Source: Acidobacteriota bacterium
Lineage (GTDB): Bacteria > Acidobacteriota > Terriglobia > Terriglobales > Acidobacteriaceae
Direction of reading: 5' to 3'
Length of the DNA stretch: 64,000 bases
Assembly: GCA_013289765.1 (NCBI GenBank)
Contig: JABCZI010000004.1
Location: 248,001-312,000 of the forward strand
Of the stretch, positions 17,704 through 25,845 are shown in pieces (position 1 is the first letter of the stretch; the number at the start of each line of letters is the position of its first letter). The translations under genes and the position numbers were made by a program. A model generated the notes under the pieces. The model made no database searches. It had not been told where the DNA came from and worked only from the letters and a program-made list of their open reading frames with translations.

Positions 17704-19275
17704 CTAGGTCTCTTTCGCCCCTCCAAGGAATGTAGGGGTCCCAGTAAGTACACCTTGAAACTCATGCAAAGGGCGGCCGATACGAATACGATCCGGCCCC
17801 AACCTCAGTTCTCGGATGGTGTGCTCGTGACTTCCGCTGCGGCGCTTGATAGTCGAGATAGCCTGCCGCACTTCGCCGTGATTTTCGAAGTAGCGAAGCA
17901 ACAATATGTTATCGGCAAGGTAGCTCACGTCGACAACACTTTGGAGGGGAAACCCAATGGTGCCAGCTTGCGCGAGAATCATGAGAGTGAGCACGCCCCG
18001 ATTGCCTAGATAAGCCAAAAGTTCGTGCAGATGCACAGCCAGAAATTGCTCGCCAGGCATGGACTGGAGATACCCATTCAAGCTATCGAGAACAACCATG
18101 CGCACATTTTCCTTCTCGACGTGCTCCTGCACCAGCGCCACCAGTTCTCCCGGCGACATCTCGGCGGGATCCACACGCTGGATAACAATCTTGCCGGTGG
18201 CCACGTGCGGACGAATATCAACCCCAAGGCCTGCGGCGCGCATCATCATGGTGTTTGGCGCTTCTTCGAAGCTGAAGAAGACGCAAGCCTCGCCACGCCG
18301 GGCGGCGGTTGCCGCCCACTGAATTGCAATGCTGGTTTTGCCGCAGCCTGCGGGGCCGATCAATAAAGTGCTGGTGCCGCGGTCAAGCCCGCCGCCGGTC
18401 AAAGCATCCAGTTCGGCGATTCCGCTTGACACAGGCTCAGGGGACTGCTCCGAGCGGGAATCGGCGGCAATGAGACGGGGGAAAACCACCACGCCCCCGG
18501 TCACGATCATGTAATCATGATAGCCCTCTCTGTAAGCGGTGCCGCGCAGTTTCACAACTTCGATCTGCCGCCGCGTCTTTCCATACTCGCGCGGCATTTT
18601 GTCCATGCTGACGACCCCGTGCACCACGCTATGCAGTTGAAGATCCGGCTCGCGAGAACTGCGATCGTCCAGCAACAGCACGGTGCATTCCTGATCGGCC
18701 ATGAAGTCTTTTAGCGACAAAATCTGGCGCCGATAGCGCAATGGGTCTTTAGCCAGCATGCGCAGTTCGCTGAGTGCGTCAATCACCAGCCGTTCTGGAC
18801 GAACGCGTTGAACCTCCTTGACAATGCGCTGCATGCGATCGTGGAGTTCCACTTCCGCGGGATGAAAAACGGTGTACTGCTGTTCCGGAAGCAGATCGTT
18901 CTCGTTAGGCAGCAACTCAACAATCTCGACTTGCTCCAACGACATGCCGTGGGAATCGGCAGAGTGAATCAGGTCGGCACGGGATTCCGACAGCGTGATA
19001 TAAAGTGCGCGCTCCCCTTTCTTCAAGCCTTCCAAACAAAATTGCAGAGCAAGGGTCGTCTTGCCTGCGCCTGGATCTCCCTCGATCAAATAGAGCCGCC
19101 CTTGCGGGAGGCCGCCGCTAAGAATGTCGTCCAAACCTTCGCAGCCGGTGCCGACACGGGAATCGGTTTGGATATCAGGTTGTGTATTGAGTTCGTTGCG
19201 GGCAGCCAATTTCCCTCCGCCTGAATTAGCATTCAGCGCGCGGGATAACTGAAAACGTCGAATACCACCGGACAA
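17704..19275 (-). CDS. KaiC-like double-RecA ATPase
   Basis: A protein of 523 residues with two KaiC/RecA domains. Numbered from the TTG at 19275: Walker A of domain 1 is GDPGAGKTT (66-74), domain 2 GPAGCGKTS (307-315). The catalytic acidic pair is SES in domain 1 (Glu97) and SFEE in domain 2 (Glu337/338). TTG 19275 is preferred because GAGGAG lies 6 bases upstream; an in-frame ATG at 19383 has no ribosome site and adds an unlikely N-terminus. Non-cyanobacterial KaiC homologues often partner with histidine kinases in stress signalling, and here the next gene is one. Confidence 0.92.
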   Translation of the reverse strand: MSGGIRRFQLSRALNANSGGGKLAARNELNTQPDIQTDSRVGTGCEGLDDILSGGLPQGRLYLIEGDPGAGKTTLALQFCLEGLKKGERALYITLSESRADLIHSADSHGMSLEQVEIVELLPNENDLLPEQQYTVFHPAEVELHDRMQRIVKEVQRVRPERLVIDALSELRMLAKDPLRYRRQILSLKDFMADQECTVLLLDDRSSREPDLQLHSVVHGVVSMDKMPREYGKTRRQIEVVKLRGTAYREGYHDYMIVTGGVVVFPRLIAADSRSEQSPEPVSSGIAELDALTGGGLDRGTSTLLIGPAGCGKTSIAIQWAATAARRGEACVFFSFEEAPNTMMMRAAGLGVDIRPHVATGKIVIQRVDPAEMSPGELVALVQEHVEKENVRMVVLDSLNGYLQSMPGEQFLAVHLHELLAYLGNRGVLTLMILAQAGTIGFPLQSVVDVSYLADNILLLRYFENHGEVRQAISTIKRRSGSHEHTIRELRLGPDRIRIGRPLHEFQGVLTGTPTFLGGAKET

Positions 19276-19449
19276 GGAGCTCTCCTCGCGCACTTCGACC
19301 TCTGATTTTTTACAAATACTTGCGCATAAATATCCCTGCTCCTTAAAATGAGGGAGTAGTGGGGGATTGGGTATCCGTAGCATTGCGGATTGAGCTCAAG
19401 GAAAATACTGTAGGCTGAAACACCCCTCACAAAAATTAGAGCTGAAAAT

Positions 19450-19758
19450 ATGGCCTCCAGCACCATCCGCGTCATACTTCCGCAACACTTGCGAACCCTG
19501 GCCGGCGTCGGTGCCGAAGTAGCGCTGAATCTTGAGGGATGGGTGACCCAGCGCTCCGTCCTGGACGCGTTGGAAGCCCAATATCCAATGCTTCGTGGAA
19601 CCATCCGCGACCAAGTAACCCAACAGCGCCGGCCGTTCCTGCGCTTTTTCGCCTGCGAAGAAGATCTGTCCCACGAACCGCCCGACGCCCGACTGCCCGA
19701 CGCCATTGCGTCCGGAGCCGAACCGTTTCTGATCATCGGAGCCATCGCCGGGGGTTAA
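19450..19758 (+). CDS. MoaD/ThiS-like sulfur-carrier protein
   Basis: A 102-residue ubiquitin-fold protein. It starts [20 protein letters not shown], has the dimer-like [18 protein letters not shown] region and [15 protein letters not shown], and ends AIAGG. The C-terminal Gly-Gly is the mark of carriers that receive a thiocarboxylate by adenylation. Length is longer than classical MoaD (about 80). No MoeB/ThiF activator, MoaE or ThiG is in the window, so the role is unknown. The nearest functional hint is the BNR propeller, which I remember as its frequent neighbour in other genomes. Confidence 0.82.
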   Translation: MASSTIRVILPQHLRTLAGVGAEVALNLEGWVTQRSVLDALEAQYPMLRGTIRDQVTQQRRPFLRFFACEEDLSHEPPDARLPDAIASGAEPFLIIGAIAGG

Positions 19759-19837
19759 TCACGGCCGCCGCTGCGAAAGTTCTTGATCGCATTCCATTTG
19801 CTCGCGCCGCATCCCTCGGCTATAGTTTTCTCTAGCC

Positions 19838-20194
19838 ATGTTTGAAGATTTCACCGCCACTGATCGCTGGACCAGGAAGCCGGTTCACTGCGTCTACCAA
19901 GCTCTGATCGTCGCAATCGCGACCCGGCACGCGGATGCCGTCGACGTAAAATTTTTGATCGACGGACGACCCGCATGGGTAGCACTGCCGCACCCGGCGT
20001 GGGTGGAGTATAAGAAGCGCACCGGCAAGCACATCACCGACTCGTTGGCGGTCGAAATCGCCGGCCACTATTTGAAATCCGCGCTGGAAGCAGGTGAGGG
20101 CCTGGGTCGCGAGATGTATTCGCTTACCGTCGAAGAAACCCTCACCCACCTGGATGCGGTGGTGACCGCCATGCAAGCGCCAACCGCCGTTTAG
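19838..20194 (+). CDS. Conserved-looking small soluble protein, unknown
   Basis: A 118-residue acidic protein (MFEDFTATDRWTRKPVHCVY...). It has no signal peptide or membrane segment. Mixed alpha/beta with a long amphipathic helix LAVEIAGHYLKSALEAGEGL and a C-terminal LTVEETLTHLDAVVTAM. I do not recognise a family. It follows the MoaD-like gene by 79 bases and precedes another small gene by 48, so the three may be co-transcribed. The coding frame avoids stops and uses G/C at third positions like its neighbours. Confidence 0.65.
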   Translation: MFEDFTATDRWTRKPVHCVYQALIVAIATRHADAVDVKFLIDGRPAWVALPHPAWVEYKKRTGKHITDSLAVEIAGHYLKSALEAGEGLGREMYSLTVEETLTHLDAVVTAMQAPTAV

Positions 20195-20242
20195 AATCCA
20201 GCCGGCATCCTGATCGAATCCCGCCTGTGATTAAATCAATCC

Positions 20243-20500
20243 ATGTTTGCGCGCAAGGTTCGCGTTGAATATGAACGGGATGGCCAGCGGCTGCCCTGTC
20301 CGCTGAAATGGCTGGACAGCTTTTCCATGCGCAACTTCACCAATGCCAGCGTTTTTGACGACACTATCCCGGTCGCCGATGGCCAGCTGGAGATCGGCAC
20401 AAACGTCCCCTTGGAACCGCTCCGCGAAGCCATGGAGGACTGGTTCCGTCGCAAAAACTACCTTCCTAAGGACTCGAAGTTGTTACTGGAAGAGGTTTAA
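20243..20500 (+). CDS. Small basic/acidic hypothetical protein (85 aa)
   Basis: An 85-residue protein (MFARKVRVEYERDGQRLPCP...) ending DWFRRKNYLPKDSKLLLEEV. No signal peptide or membrane segment. No family recognised. It is downstream of the 118-residue unknown gene on the same strand. GC-rich third positions and a tidy amphipathic C-terminal helix support coding. Confidence 0.55.
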   Translation: MFARKVRVEYERDGQRLPCPLKWLDSFSMRNFTNASVFDDTIPVADGQLEIGTNVPLEPLREAMEDWFRRKNYLPKDSKLLLEEV

Positions 20501-20730
20501 GCACTGGTGGAGACTACTCTTCTCGGAAGTTAAGAGTCGGAAGTTAAGGCGGGATCGGTGCAGATATGGGAATCCCTACAGTCCGATTCCCGTTTCGGTA
20601 CTGTTTATGCGGGACAGCGAAAACCCTTGGGACGGCGCACACATCGTATTTTCAGAAGGTTAGGCACTCCGGTCGAAGTGGCCGCCGATGTGCATGACGT
20701 AAGCTCATGACCTAATCTGAGGAGCGGACG

Positions 20731-20997
20731 ATGAATTACCGATTACAGCTCTCCCCTATATCCGGCGCTCACGAGTCGCAACTAGATTTACGGCCGCGCG
20801 AACGGCCTGAAGGTTCTACGAGAGGGGAAGACGCAGAGTTCTTCCGCTCATGGCTGGTTTACGATTCGGATCTCGACTCGGCGCGCGCTAAGGATCGCGT
20901 TAGGTGGAATATGTTTCTTGGGCTCGCCCTGGCGGTGCTCGTAAGTGTGACGTTTTGGGTTGGCCTGGGGCTTATGATCGCGAGTCGTTGGAAGTAG
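20731..20997 (+). CDS. Small C-tail-anchored membrane protein (88 aa)
   Basis: The ATG at 20731 is preceded by GAGGAGCGGACG, a strong ribosome site. The protein has a charged cytosolic N-terminal part (QLDLRPRERPEGSTRGEDAE) and one hydrophobic segment near the C-terminus (MFLGLALAVLVSVTFWVGL), ending ASRWK. No family recognised. The gene is convergent with apt, 14 bases away. Confidence 0.6.
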   Translation: MNYRLQLSPISGAHESQLDLRPRERPEGSTRGEDAEFFRSWLVYDSDLDSARAKDRVRWNMFLGLALAVLVSVTFWVGLGLMIASRWK

Positions 20998-21011
20998 ACT
21001 TTGTTTTGTCG

Positions 21012-21557
21012 CTACTTGTCGTAATGCAGCAGCGACATCACGTTATAACCTTTGAGCTTTTCGCGACCGTTCAGAAAGTCCAACTCCACCACAAAACCAA
21101 GTCCGGCAATCTCGGCGCCCAGCATCGTTGCCAGGTTCGCCGTGGCTTCCGCGGTCCCGCCGGTAGCCAGTAGATCGTCCACAATCAGCACTCGCTGACC
21201 CTTCTGGATTGCATCCTTATGCATCTCCAGCGAGTTCGTACCGTACTCGAGCGCGTAATCAAACTTAACCGTTTCGGCAGGAAGTTTGCCAACCTTACGC
21301 ACGGGAACGAATCCAGCGTTCAGCCGGTAGGCAAGGGCGGGAGCGAAAATGAAACCGCGGGCTTCCATGCCGAGAACGAGGTCGATTTTCTGATCGACAT
21401 AGTGCTCAGAAAGGCGATCAACCAGCGTGGCGAAACCGACTTTGTCTTTCAGCAGAGTCGTGATGTCGTAGAAGAGGATCCCCTTCTTAGGAAAGTCAGG
21501 CACTTCGCGGATAAGTTTTTTGAGTTGATTGGAATCCAGGTTTGAGTTGGCGGGCAA
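21012..21557 (-). CDS. apt: Adenine phosphoribosyltransferase
   Basis: Apt salvages adenine to AMP with PRPP. The PRPP-binding loop is [14 protein letters not shown] and the early motif is [32 protein letters not shown] is also typical. The start is decided by the ribosome site: AAGGAG (21572-21567) lies 9 bases before a TTG at 21557, just past the acylphosphatase stop, giving 181 residues, the normal length. An ATG at 21596 (194 residues) would overlap the upstream gene by 38 bases and lacks a good ribosome site. It is the second gene of an acyP-apt unit. Confidence 0.95.
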   Translation of the reverse strand: MPANSNLDSNQLKKLIREVPDFPKKGILFYDITTLLKDKVGFATLVDRLSEHYVDQKIDLVLGMEARGFIFAPALAYRLNAGFVPVRKVGKLPAETVKFDYALEYGTNSLEMHKDAIQKGQRVLIVDDLLATGGTAEATANLATMLGAEIAGLGFVVELDFLNGREKLKGYNVMSLLHYDK

Positions 21558-21558
21558 T

Positions 21559-21858
21559 CTACCATGCTCCTTCGATGCGAAATGAATTGAGGCCATCTTT
21601 CGGCTGAGCTTCGGATTCTGCTACGTCATCCACCCGGGCCGCGCGCGGGCCTTCCCGCAGGCGCGAAAGCAATCCGCTAAGTTGATCGCGACTACCCTGG
21701 GCCAGCACTTCCACGCTGCCGTCGTGATTGTTGCGAACCCATCCCGCAATACCTAGAGTATGCGCTTCGCGTTCTACAAACCAACGGAACCCGACGCCCT
21801 GCACGCGGCCGCGAACCACAAATCGGCGCGCCTGCATCGTTTTTTCAGTGGGATTCAT
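21559..21858 (-). CDS. acyP: Acylphosphatase
   Basis: A 99-residue acylphosphatase, which hydrolyses acyl phosphates. The active-site residues are Arg25 ([11 protein letters not shown]) and Asn43 ([11 protein letters not shown]), the canonical pair. The first residues (MNPTEKT) could be trimmed to a second Met at residue 8. It is directly upstream of apt, with one base between stop and the preferred start. Confidence 0.93.
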   Translation of the reverse strand: MNPTEKTMQARRFVVRGRVQGVGFRWFVEREAHTLGIAGWVRNNHDGSVEVLAQGSRDQLSGLLSRLREGPRAARVDDVAESEAQPKDGLNSFRIEGAW

Positions 21859-21934
21859 GCTCCGAAAAATACCATCCTGAGCGGAGAATCAGCTTTGCGA
21901 CGTTGTCGCTACGCTCAGGATGGCAATTCAACTC

Positions 21935-22495
21935 TTACGCCCTCGACAAATACACGCCCTCAGCCGTGTCGACCTTGATCTTCTCGCCTTCGTTAATGAA
22001 GGGAGGAACCTGCACCACCAGTCCGGTCTCGGTCCTGGCGGCTTTGGTAACGCTCGACGCAGTTGCACTCTTCAGCCCGGGCTCGGTCTCGACCACGGTG
22101 AGTTCTACTGTCTGCGGCAGCTCGATGCCCACGGCTTTGCCGTCGAAGAATTCCACTTTGATCTCGAGGTTGGCAATGAGGTAATCCACAGCATCGCCCA
22201 AAACTTCTTTCGTCAGATGCGTCTGTTCATAATTCGCCGTGTCCATGAAGTAGTAACTGTCGCCATCGGCGTAAAGGAACTGCATGTCAACTTCATCCAC
22301 CGTGACCTTTTCGATCGGATCGGGGGAGCGGAAGCGGTGCTCGAACATCGCGCCGGTGCGAAGGTTCCTCAGCTTAGCCTGGATGAAAGCGCGCAGGTTG
22401 CCGGGCGTGCGGTGTTCGACGGCGAATACGGAGTGCAGATCATTGTTGTGCTTGATGATCATGCCCGGACGCAGTTGGGTGGCAGGGATCGACAT
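21935..22495 (-). CDS. efp: Translation elongation factor P
   Basis: A 186-residue EF-P (MSIPATQLRPGMIIKHNNDL...). EF-P relieves ribosome stalling at polyproline. KOW, OB-like and C-terminal domains are complete, including TVVETEPGLKSATASS. Start at 22495 follows GAGGAG; the longer frame to 22558 is rejected. The tip of the loop that is usually modified reads RTPGNLRAF, so the position of E. coli Lys34 is Asn33. No epmA, epmB or earP gene is in the window. Confidence 0.96.
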   Translation of the reverse strand: MSIPATQLRPGMIIKHNNDLHSVFAVEHRTPGNLRAFIQAKLRNLRTGAMFEHRFRSPDPIEKVTVDEVDMQFLYADGDSYYFMDTANYEQTHLTKEVLGDAVDYLIANLEIKVEFFDGKAVGIELPQTVELTVVETEPGLKSATASSVTKAARTETGLVVQVPPFINEGEKIKVDTAEGVYLSRA

Positions 22496-22808
22496 TGCTT
22501 GGAAAAATCTCCTCAAAAAGGCGCGGTTTGCTGAGCCGGCGGAAGGCGGGCAGGCCACATTTTCCGCCGCAATAAGGACTAAAAACTTATTTTACACTCA
22601 CGCGCTAGGAAAGGAAACCTTCCCAAACTCGTACTCATCGTAAGGAGACCACATTCGTTGCCGCGAGCTAGGCCGCCCGCCCTTCATGGGAAAGGCCTAG
22701 AATTGTGGCTGCGTGAATACCGTTGTCCGAAAATCAAGCCGCGCGGAAATCTTGCCGGTAAATTTCGCACTCTATGATTTCGCATTCTATGAAACGAGGT
22801 TCAAAATT
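22496..22808. other. Intergenic region between efp and the YtxH gene
   Basis: This 313-base divergent region holds the two promoters and one hairpin: CTAGGCC (22668-22674) and GGCCTAG (22694-22700) are perfect 7-bp inverted arms. No further gene or RNA is evident. Confidence 0.45.
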
Positions 22809-23123
22809 ATGAGCACTGGACGTTATGAATCTTCTGAGGGTAACAACGTAGGAACTGCCGTCACATTCCTTTTGATTGGACTCGGTGCCGGAGCTCTGGT
22901 AGCGCTCGCGCTGGCCCCAAAGACCGGCAAGCAGTTCCGTCGCGATCTGAAACGCGGATACAACGATGCCCGGGAAACACTGGAAGATTGGACGGAAGAA
23001 GCCAAAGATCGCGTCCGCGATGTCAAGGAACGCGCCCGCGACGCAGCCGAGCGCGGCGCCAGTTTCGCCGACGACCTGCGGGAGAGGGTAGAGCCCCTGC
23101 GGCGAGTCGTCAGTCGCGGCTAA
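22809..23123 (+). CDS. YtxH domain-containing membrane protein
   Basis: A 104-residue protein with one N-terminal transmembrane segment (GTAVTFLLIGLGAGALVALALAP) followed by KTGKQFRRDLKRG and a highly charged helical tail rich in Arg/Asp/Glu, as in YtxH proteins (formerly gas-vesicle-protein-like). It may be a stress or envelope protein. ATG 22809 is chosen because the frame upstream (to 22713) lacks the membrane topology; ribosome site GAGG is 9 bases upstream. Confidence 0.83.
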   Translation: MSTGRYESSEGNNVGTAVTFLLIGLGAGALVALALAPKTGKQFRRDLKRGYNDARETLEDWTEEAKDRVRDVKERARDAAERGASFADDLRERVEPLRRVVSRG

Positions 23124-23178
23124 ATCCAAGCTTATCGCCTTCGACTCAGTGCGTTTAGCGCTGGATCGCAGCCAGATC

Positions 23179-23219
23179 GTCAGTGGACTGGCTTGTCAGT
23201 GGACTGGCTTGTCAGTGGA
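23179..23219. repeat. 16-bp tandem repeat, 2.5 copies, reaching the AMIN-gene stop codon
   Basis: GTCAGTGGACTGGCTT is repeated at 23179-23194 and 23195-23210, then GTCAGTGGA at 23211-23219. The last copy contains the stop codon of the AMIN gene (23212-23214, reverse strand). The repeat lies in the short convergent gap after the YtxH gene. Confidence 0.95.
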
Positions 23220-24648
23220 ATAGTGCGGTGAAAAACCCCTTGATACGCCGCACCACTCCGCGGCGCTCGGGTTTTACCGGCGCGCTTTGCGCTGGAGGCG
23301 GTTGCACTTGTGCGTCCACAGGGACCAGCCGGGCCGGAGAAGAGGCCATCACCGGAAGCATTGCTGCTTCCTCAGTGGGGGCGGGCGAAACCTGGTTCTT
23401 GCCACGGAAAACGAATGGCGCATCAACGGTGATGTGAACGTCATTCGGCTGTGACGGCGGCAATGGTTGGGTTTCTGGGCCGTTGGAAAGAGTCTGGGAT
23501 CCCTCGTTCCTTCGGGGATCGTTCTGCGACTTTGAATCAGCCCTTGATGGTGGATCAGAACTTTGGGCCAGAGTTATTTTCTCCGGCGACCCAGTATCCC
23601 GAATAGCAGGCCCTGGCGGAGTCTCAGTTTTCATAACCGGGACCACCGGGGGGCAGCCGCATTCCAGCGGCACCTGCGAGTCGACTTTATCGATCCGCCC
23701 GGTGTGAAACACCGCTTGCTCGGTTGGCTCTATTTTGTACGTGCGGTCGCCAATCAGTTCGGAAACAAGGGCCGAAGAGGTATTGCCCGGCAATCCCCGC
23801 ACGCAAGTGTTGCCGTGCGAGTCTGTACTGACGGCATAGTGAAATTCGCCGGGACCCGCGAACAAGATTCGGAAATCTGGAGTCAGTACGGTATCGGCCG
23901 AGGCGTCGAGGGAATAGTGCATCTCAAGAGCGCCAGTGCTCATACCCAACATCAGGTCTTTCGCACCTTTTGCTGGAGTCAACGAAAGCGTGGTTCCAGG
24001 ACAAACCAGGACCTCGCCTCCCCTCGCCAAACGCAACCTAGCAGTTTCGCTTCCAGCGGTCAGGGACGTACCTGCCGCGAATCTCTCTCCCGCTACCAGG
24101 ACATCCCCCACACCGCTGGTAACCGGGACCGCCAGGGGTGCCTCCGCCGACACCGCGACCGCCTGCGGAGGCTGGACCGTCGGATTGTTGCTGACATTTC
24201 GATCTTCGGGAGGTTTCAGTCGCACCATCAGCCGGTTGCCGGCCGCATCCCAGGTGTAGCTATACGGGACGAGAAGGTCCACGACGATCCGCATAATCGG
24301 AGGATCTTTCTGATGTTGCTCGCTCCGTATGGTAAGAATATTCTCCTGCAACACCGAAATGCGCTTCTGTTGCAATCCCATGCGCGCATTCGCTAGATCG
24401 ATCACCAGTCGCGGAGGCGAGTCCAGCGGCTGAATCGTCGGTGTGACCGGATGGGACGAAACCACTTCAATTGCGGGGACACCCCGCTCATGCACCACGC
24501 GGACGCTACTAACAATCGCAACCTCGGGCTTGGCAGAGCGTGCGTCTTGGCGAGTCTCACCCGGTACCGGATGCTGCGCCCAAACTCTCGTGATGAGCAG
24601 CGCCGCCAGTACCACGGGGCCAACCAATTGAATGCGCAATCGTGGCAA
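23212..24648 (-). CDS. AMIN-domain exported protein with FecR-like part
   Basis: A 478-residue protein. Signal peptide at about 1-25 (LVGPVVLAALLITRVWAQ). An AMIN domain at about 44-147 (VRVVHERGVPAIEVVSS...PPRLVIDLANARM...RIVVDLLVPYSY). A FecR-like region at about 180-320 (AGERFAAGTSLTAGSETARL, ...VLTPDFRILFAGPGEFHYAV). The rest (about 335-478) is Pro/Ser-rich and disordered. AMIN domains target periplasmic proteins to peptidoglycan or secretin complexes. It is upstream of nothing on its strand in the window except the PilZ gene, 104 bases away. Confidence 0.85.
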   Translation of the reverse strand: MPRLRIQLVGPVVLAALLITRVWAQHPVPGETRQDARSAKPEVAIVSSVRVVHERGVPAIEVVSSHPVTPTIQPLDSPPRLVIDLANARMGLQQKRISVLQENILTIRSEQHQKDPPIMRIVVDLLVPYSYTWDAAGNRLMVRLKPPEDRNVSNNPTVQPPQAVAVSAEAPLAVPVTSGVGDVLVAGERFAAGTSLTAGSETARLRLARGGEVLVCPGTTLSLTPAKGAKDLMLGMSTGALEMHYSLDASADTVLTPDFRILFAGPGEFHYAVSTDSHGNTCVRGLPGNTSSALVSELIGDRTYKIEPTEQAVFHTGRIDKVDSQVPLECGCPPVVPVMKTETPPGPAIRDTGSPEKITLAQSSDPPSRADSKSQNDPRRNEGSQTLSNGPETQPLPPSQPNDVHITVDAPFVFRGKNQVSPAPTEEAAMLPVMASSPARLVPVDAQVQPPPAQSAPVKPERRGVVRRIKGFFTALFH

Positions 24649-24752
24649 GAAATCCCCTGAGAAAGGTTCTTAAAAGAACCTTATCACTTGTCAGGAAAGG
24701 AAAGAAGTGCCGCGACTGCCCGGCTAAGGCAAGGTTATGAACGTTTTATCGC

Positions 24753-25082
24753 TCAACTCTCCGGCAGAAATTCGTACTCCTCGATGACTGCGGCCACGGC
24801 CATTTTTCCATTCCCAAAAGAGTCTTCAACCCGCACTACGCGGCCTTTGCACTGCACGCGAATGCTCTCGGTAAGCGTAATTTCCGGCGGCAAAGTGAGG
24901 GTGAAACCGATGGGAGACCCTTGCTCGATAGGCGAATCCACGTAAAAGGATATGCCGCGAGCACTGACGTCACGAATTTGAGCGGACTCGCTACAATCCG
25001 AGTCTTGCCCGCGGCCAACCGCTACAGGGATGCGGAGCGCGAAGCGTCGTGCAGCCCTCTTTTCTTGCCGGGCTTCTGCCAT
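24753..25082 (-). CDS. PilZ-domain protein
   Basis: A 109-residue single-domain PilZ protein. The c-di-GMP-binding switch motif is visible at the start (EKRAARRFALRIPVAV), and the second motif as DVSARGISFYVDSPIEQGSP, close to the usual D/NxSxxG. It therefore probably binds c-di-GMP. The gene is divergent from trpG. Starts at ATG 25082. Confidence 0.88.
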   Translation of the reverse strand: MAEARQEKRAARRFALRIPVAVGRGQDSDCSESAQIRDVSARGISFYVDSPIEQGSPIGFTLTLPPEITLTESIRVQCKGRVVRVEDSFGNGKMAVAAVIEEYEFLPES

Positions 25083-25257
25083 ACTTTACTCCTAAACCAA
25101 CGAAGTGGGTATTCTTGTGCTCTAAAGACTGAGGGGTGCTATCAATCTCGTCAATACCACCCTTGGGTGGGGAAATGGCCCGTTCAGGCGGGAGCGCATC
25201 CTCTGTGGCTGGGGCACAGCAAGTTCGAGCGTGTAAACTTGCAAACAGGACAGGCGT

Positions 25258-25845
25258 GTGGTCTTCGTTCTCGACAATTACGATTCCTTCACCTACAACC
25301 TGGTTCAGTATTTTGGGGAACTCGGGGCAAAGGTCGAAGTTCGCCGCAACGACCAGATCACGGTTGCTGACGTCGAAGCTATGCAACCGGAGCGCATCGT
25401 AATATCGCCCGGCCCTTGTACGCCGCAAGATGCCGGCATCAGCATTGATCTCATCCGGAACTTCGCCGGCAAAGTACCTATCCTCGGCGTTTGCCTGGGA
25501 CATCAGGCCATCGGCGCGGCATTTGGCGGCCAGGTGGTGCGCGCTCCTCACCTGATGCATGGCAAGACCAGCGCAGTCACGCACGATAACAAAAGTATCT
25601 TTCGCGGCCTGCCCATGCCGATGACGGCCACCCGGTATCACTCGCTGATCGTCGAGGAAAACAACCTCCCGGCGGAGCTGGAAGTGAGCGCCTGGACGAC
25701 GGAGAAAGATGGATCACGCACGATCATGGGACTGCGCCACAGAAAGTTTGCAGTCGAAGGAGTGCAGTTTCATCCTGAGAGTGTGCTCACCGATTCGGGG
25801 AAAAAGCTGGTAGAGAATTTTTTAGCAACGGACACCGATCACTGA
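25258..25845 (+). CDS. trpG: Anthranilate/aminodeoxychorismate synthase glutaminase subunit
   Basis: A 195-residue class I glutamine amidotransferase that supplies ammonia to TrpE or PabB. The triad is Cys79 ([10 protein letters not shown]), His172 and Glu174 ([10 protein letters not shown]). N-terminal [20 protein letters not shown] is typical. Start GTG at 25258 with AGGA upstream. It is not in an operon with trpE. The two genes face each other and their stop codons abut at 25845/25846. It may serve both tryptophan and folate pathways, as in Bacillus. Confidence 0.95.
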   Translation: MVFVLDNYDSFTYNLVQYFGELGAKVEVRRNDQITVADVEAMQPERIVISPGPCTPQDAGISIDLIRNFAGKVPILGVCLGHQAIGAAFGGQVVRAPHLMHGKTSAVTHDNKSIFRGLPMPMTATRYHSLIVEENNLPAELEVSAWTTEKDGSRTIMGLRHRKFAVEGVQFHPESVLTDSGKKLVENFLATDTDH

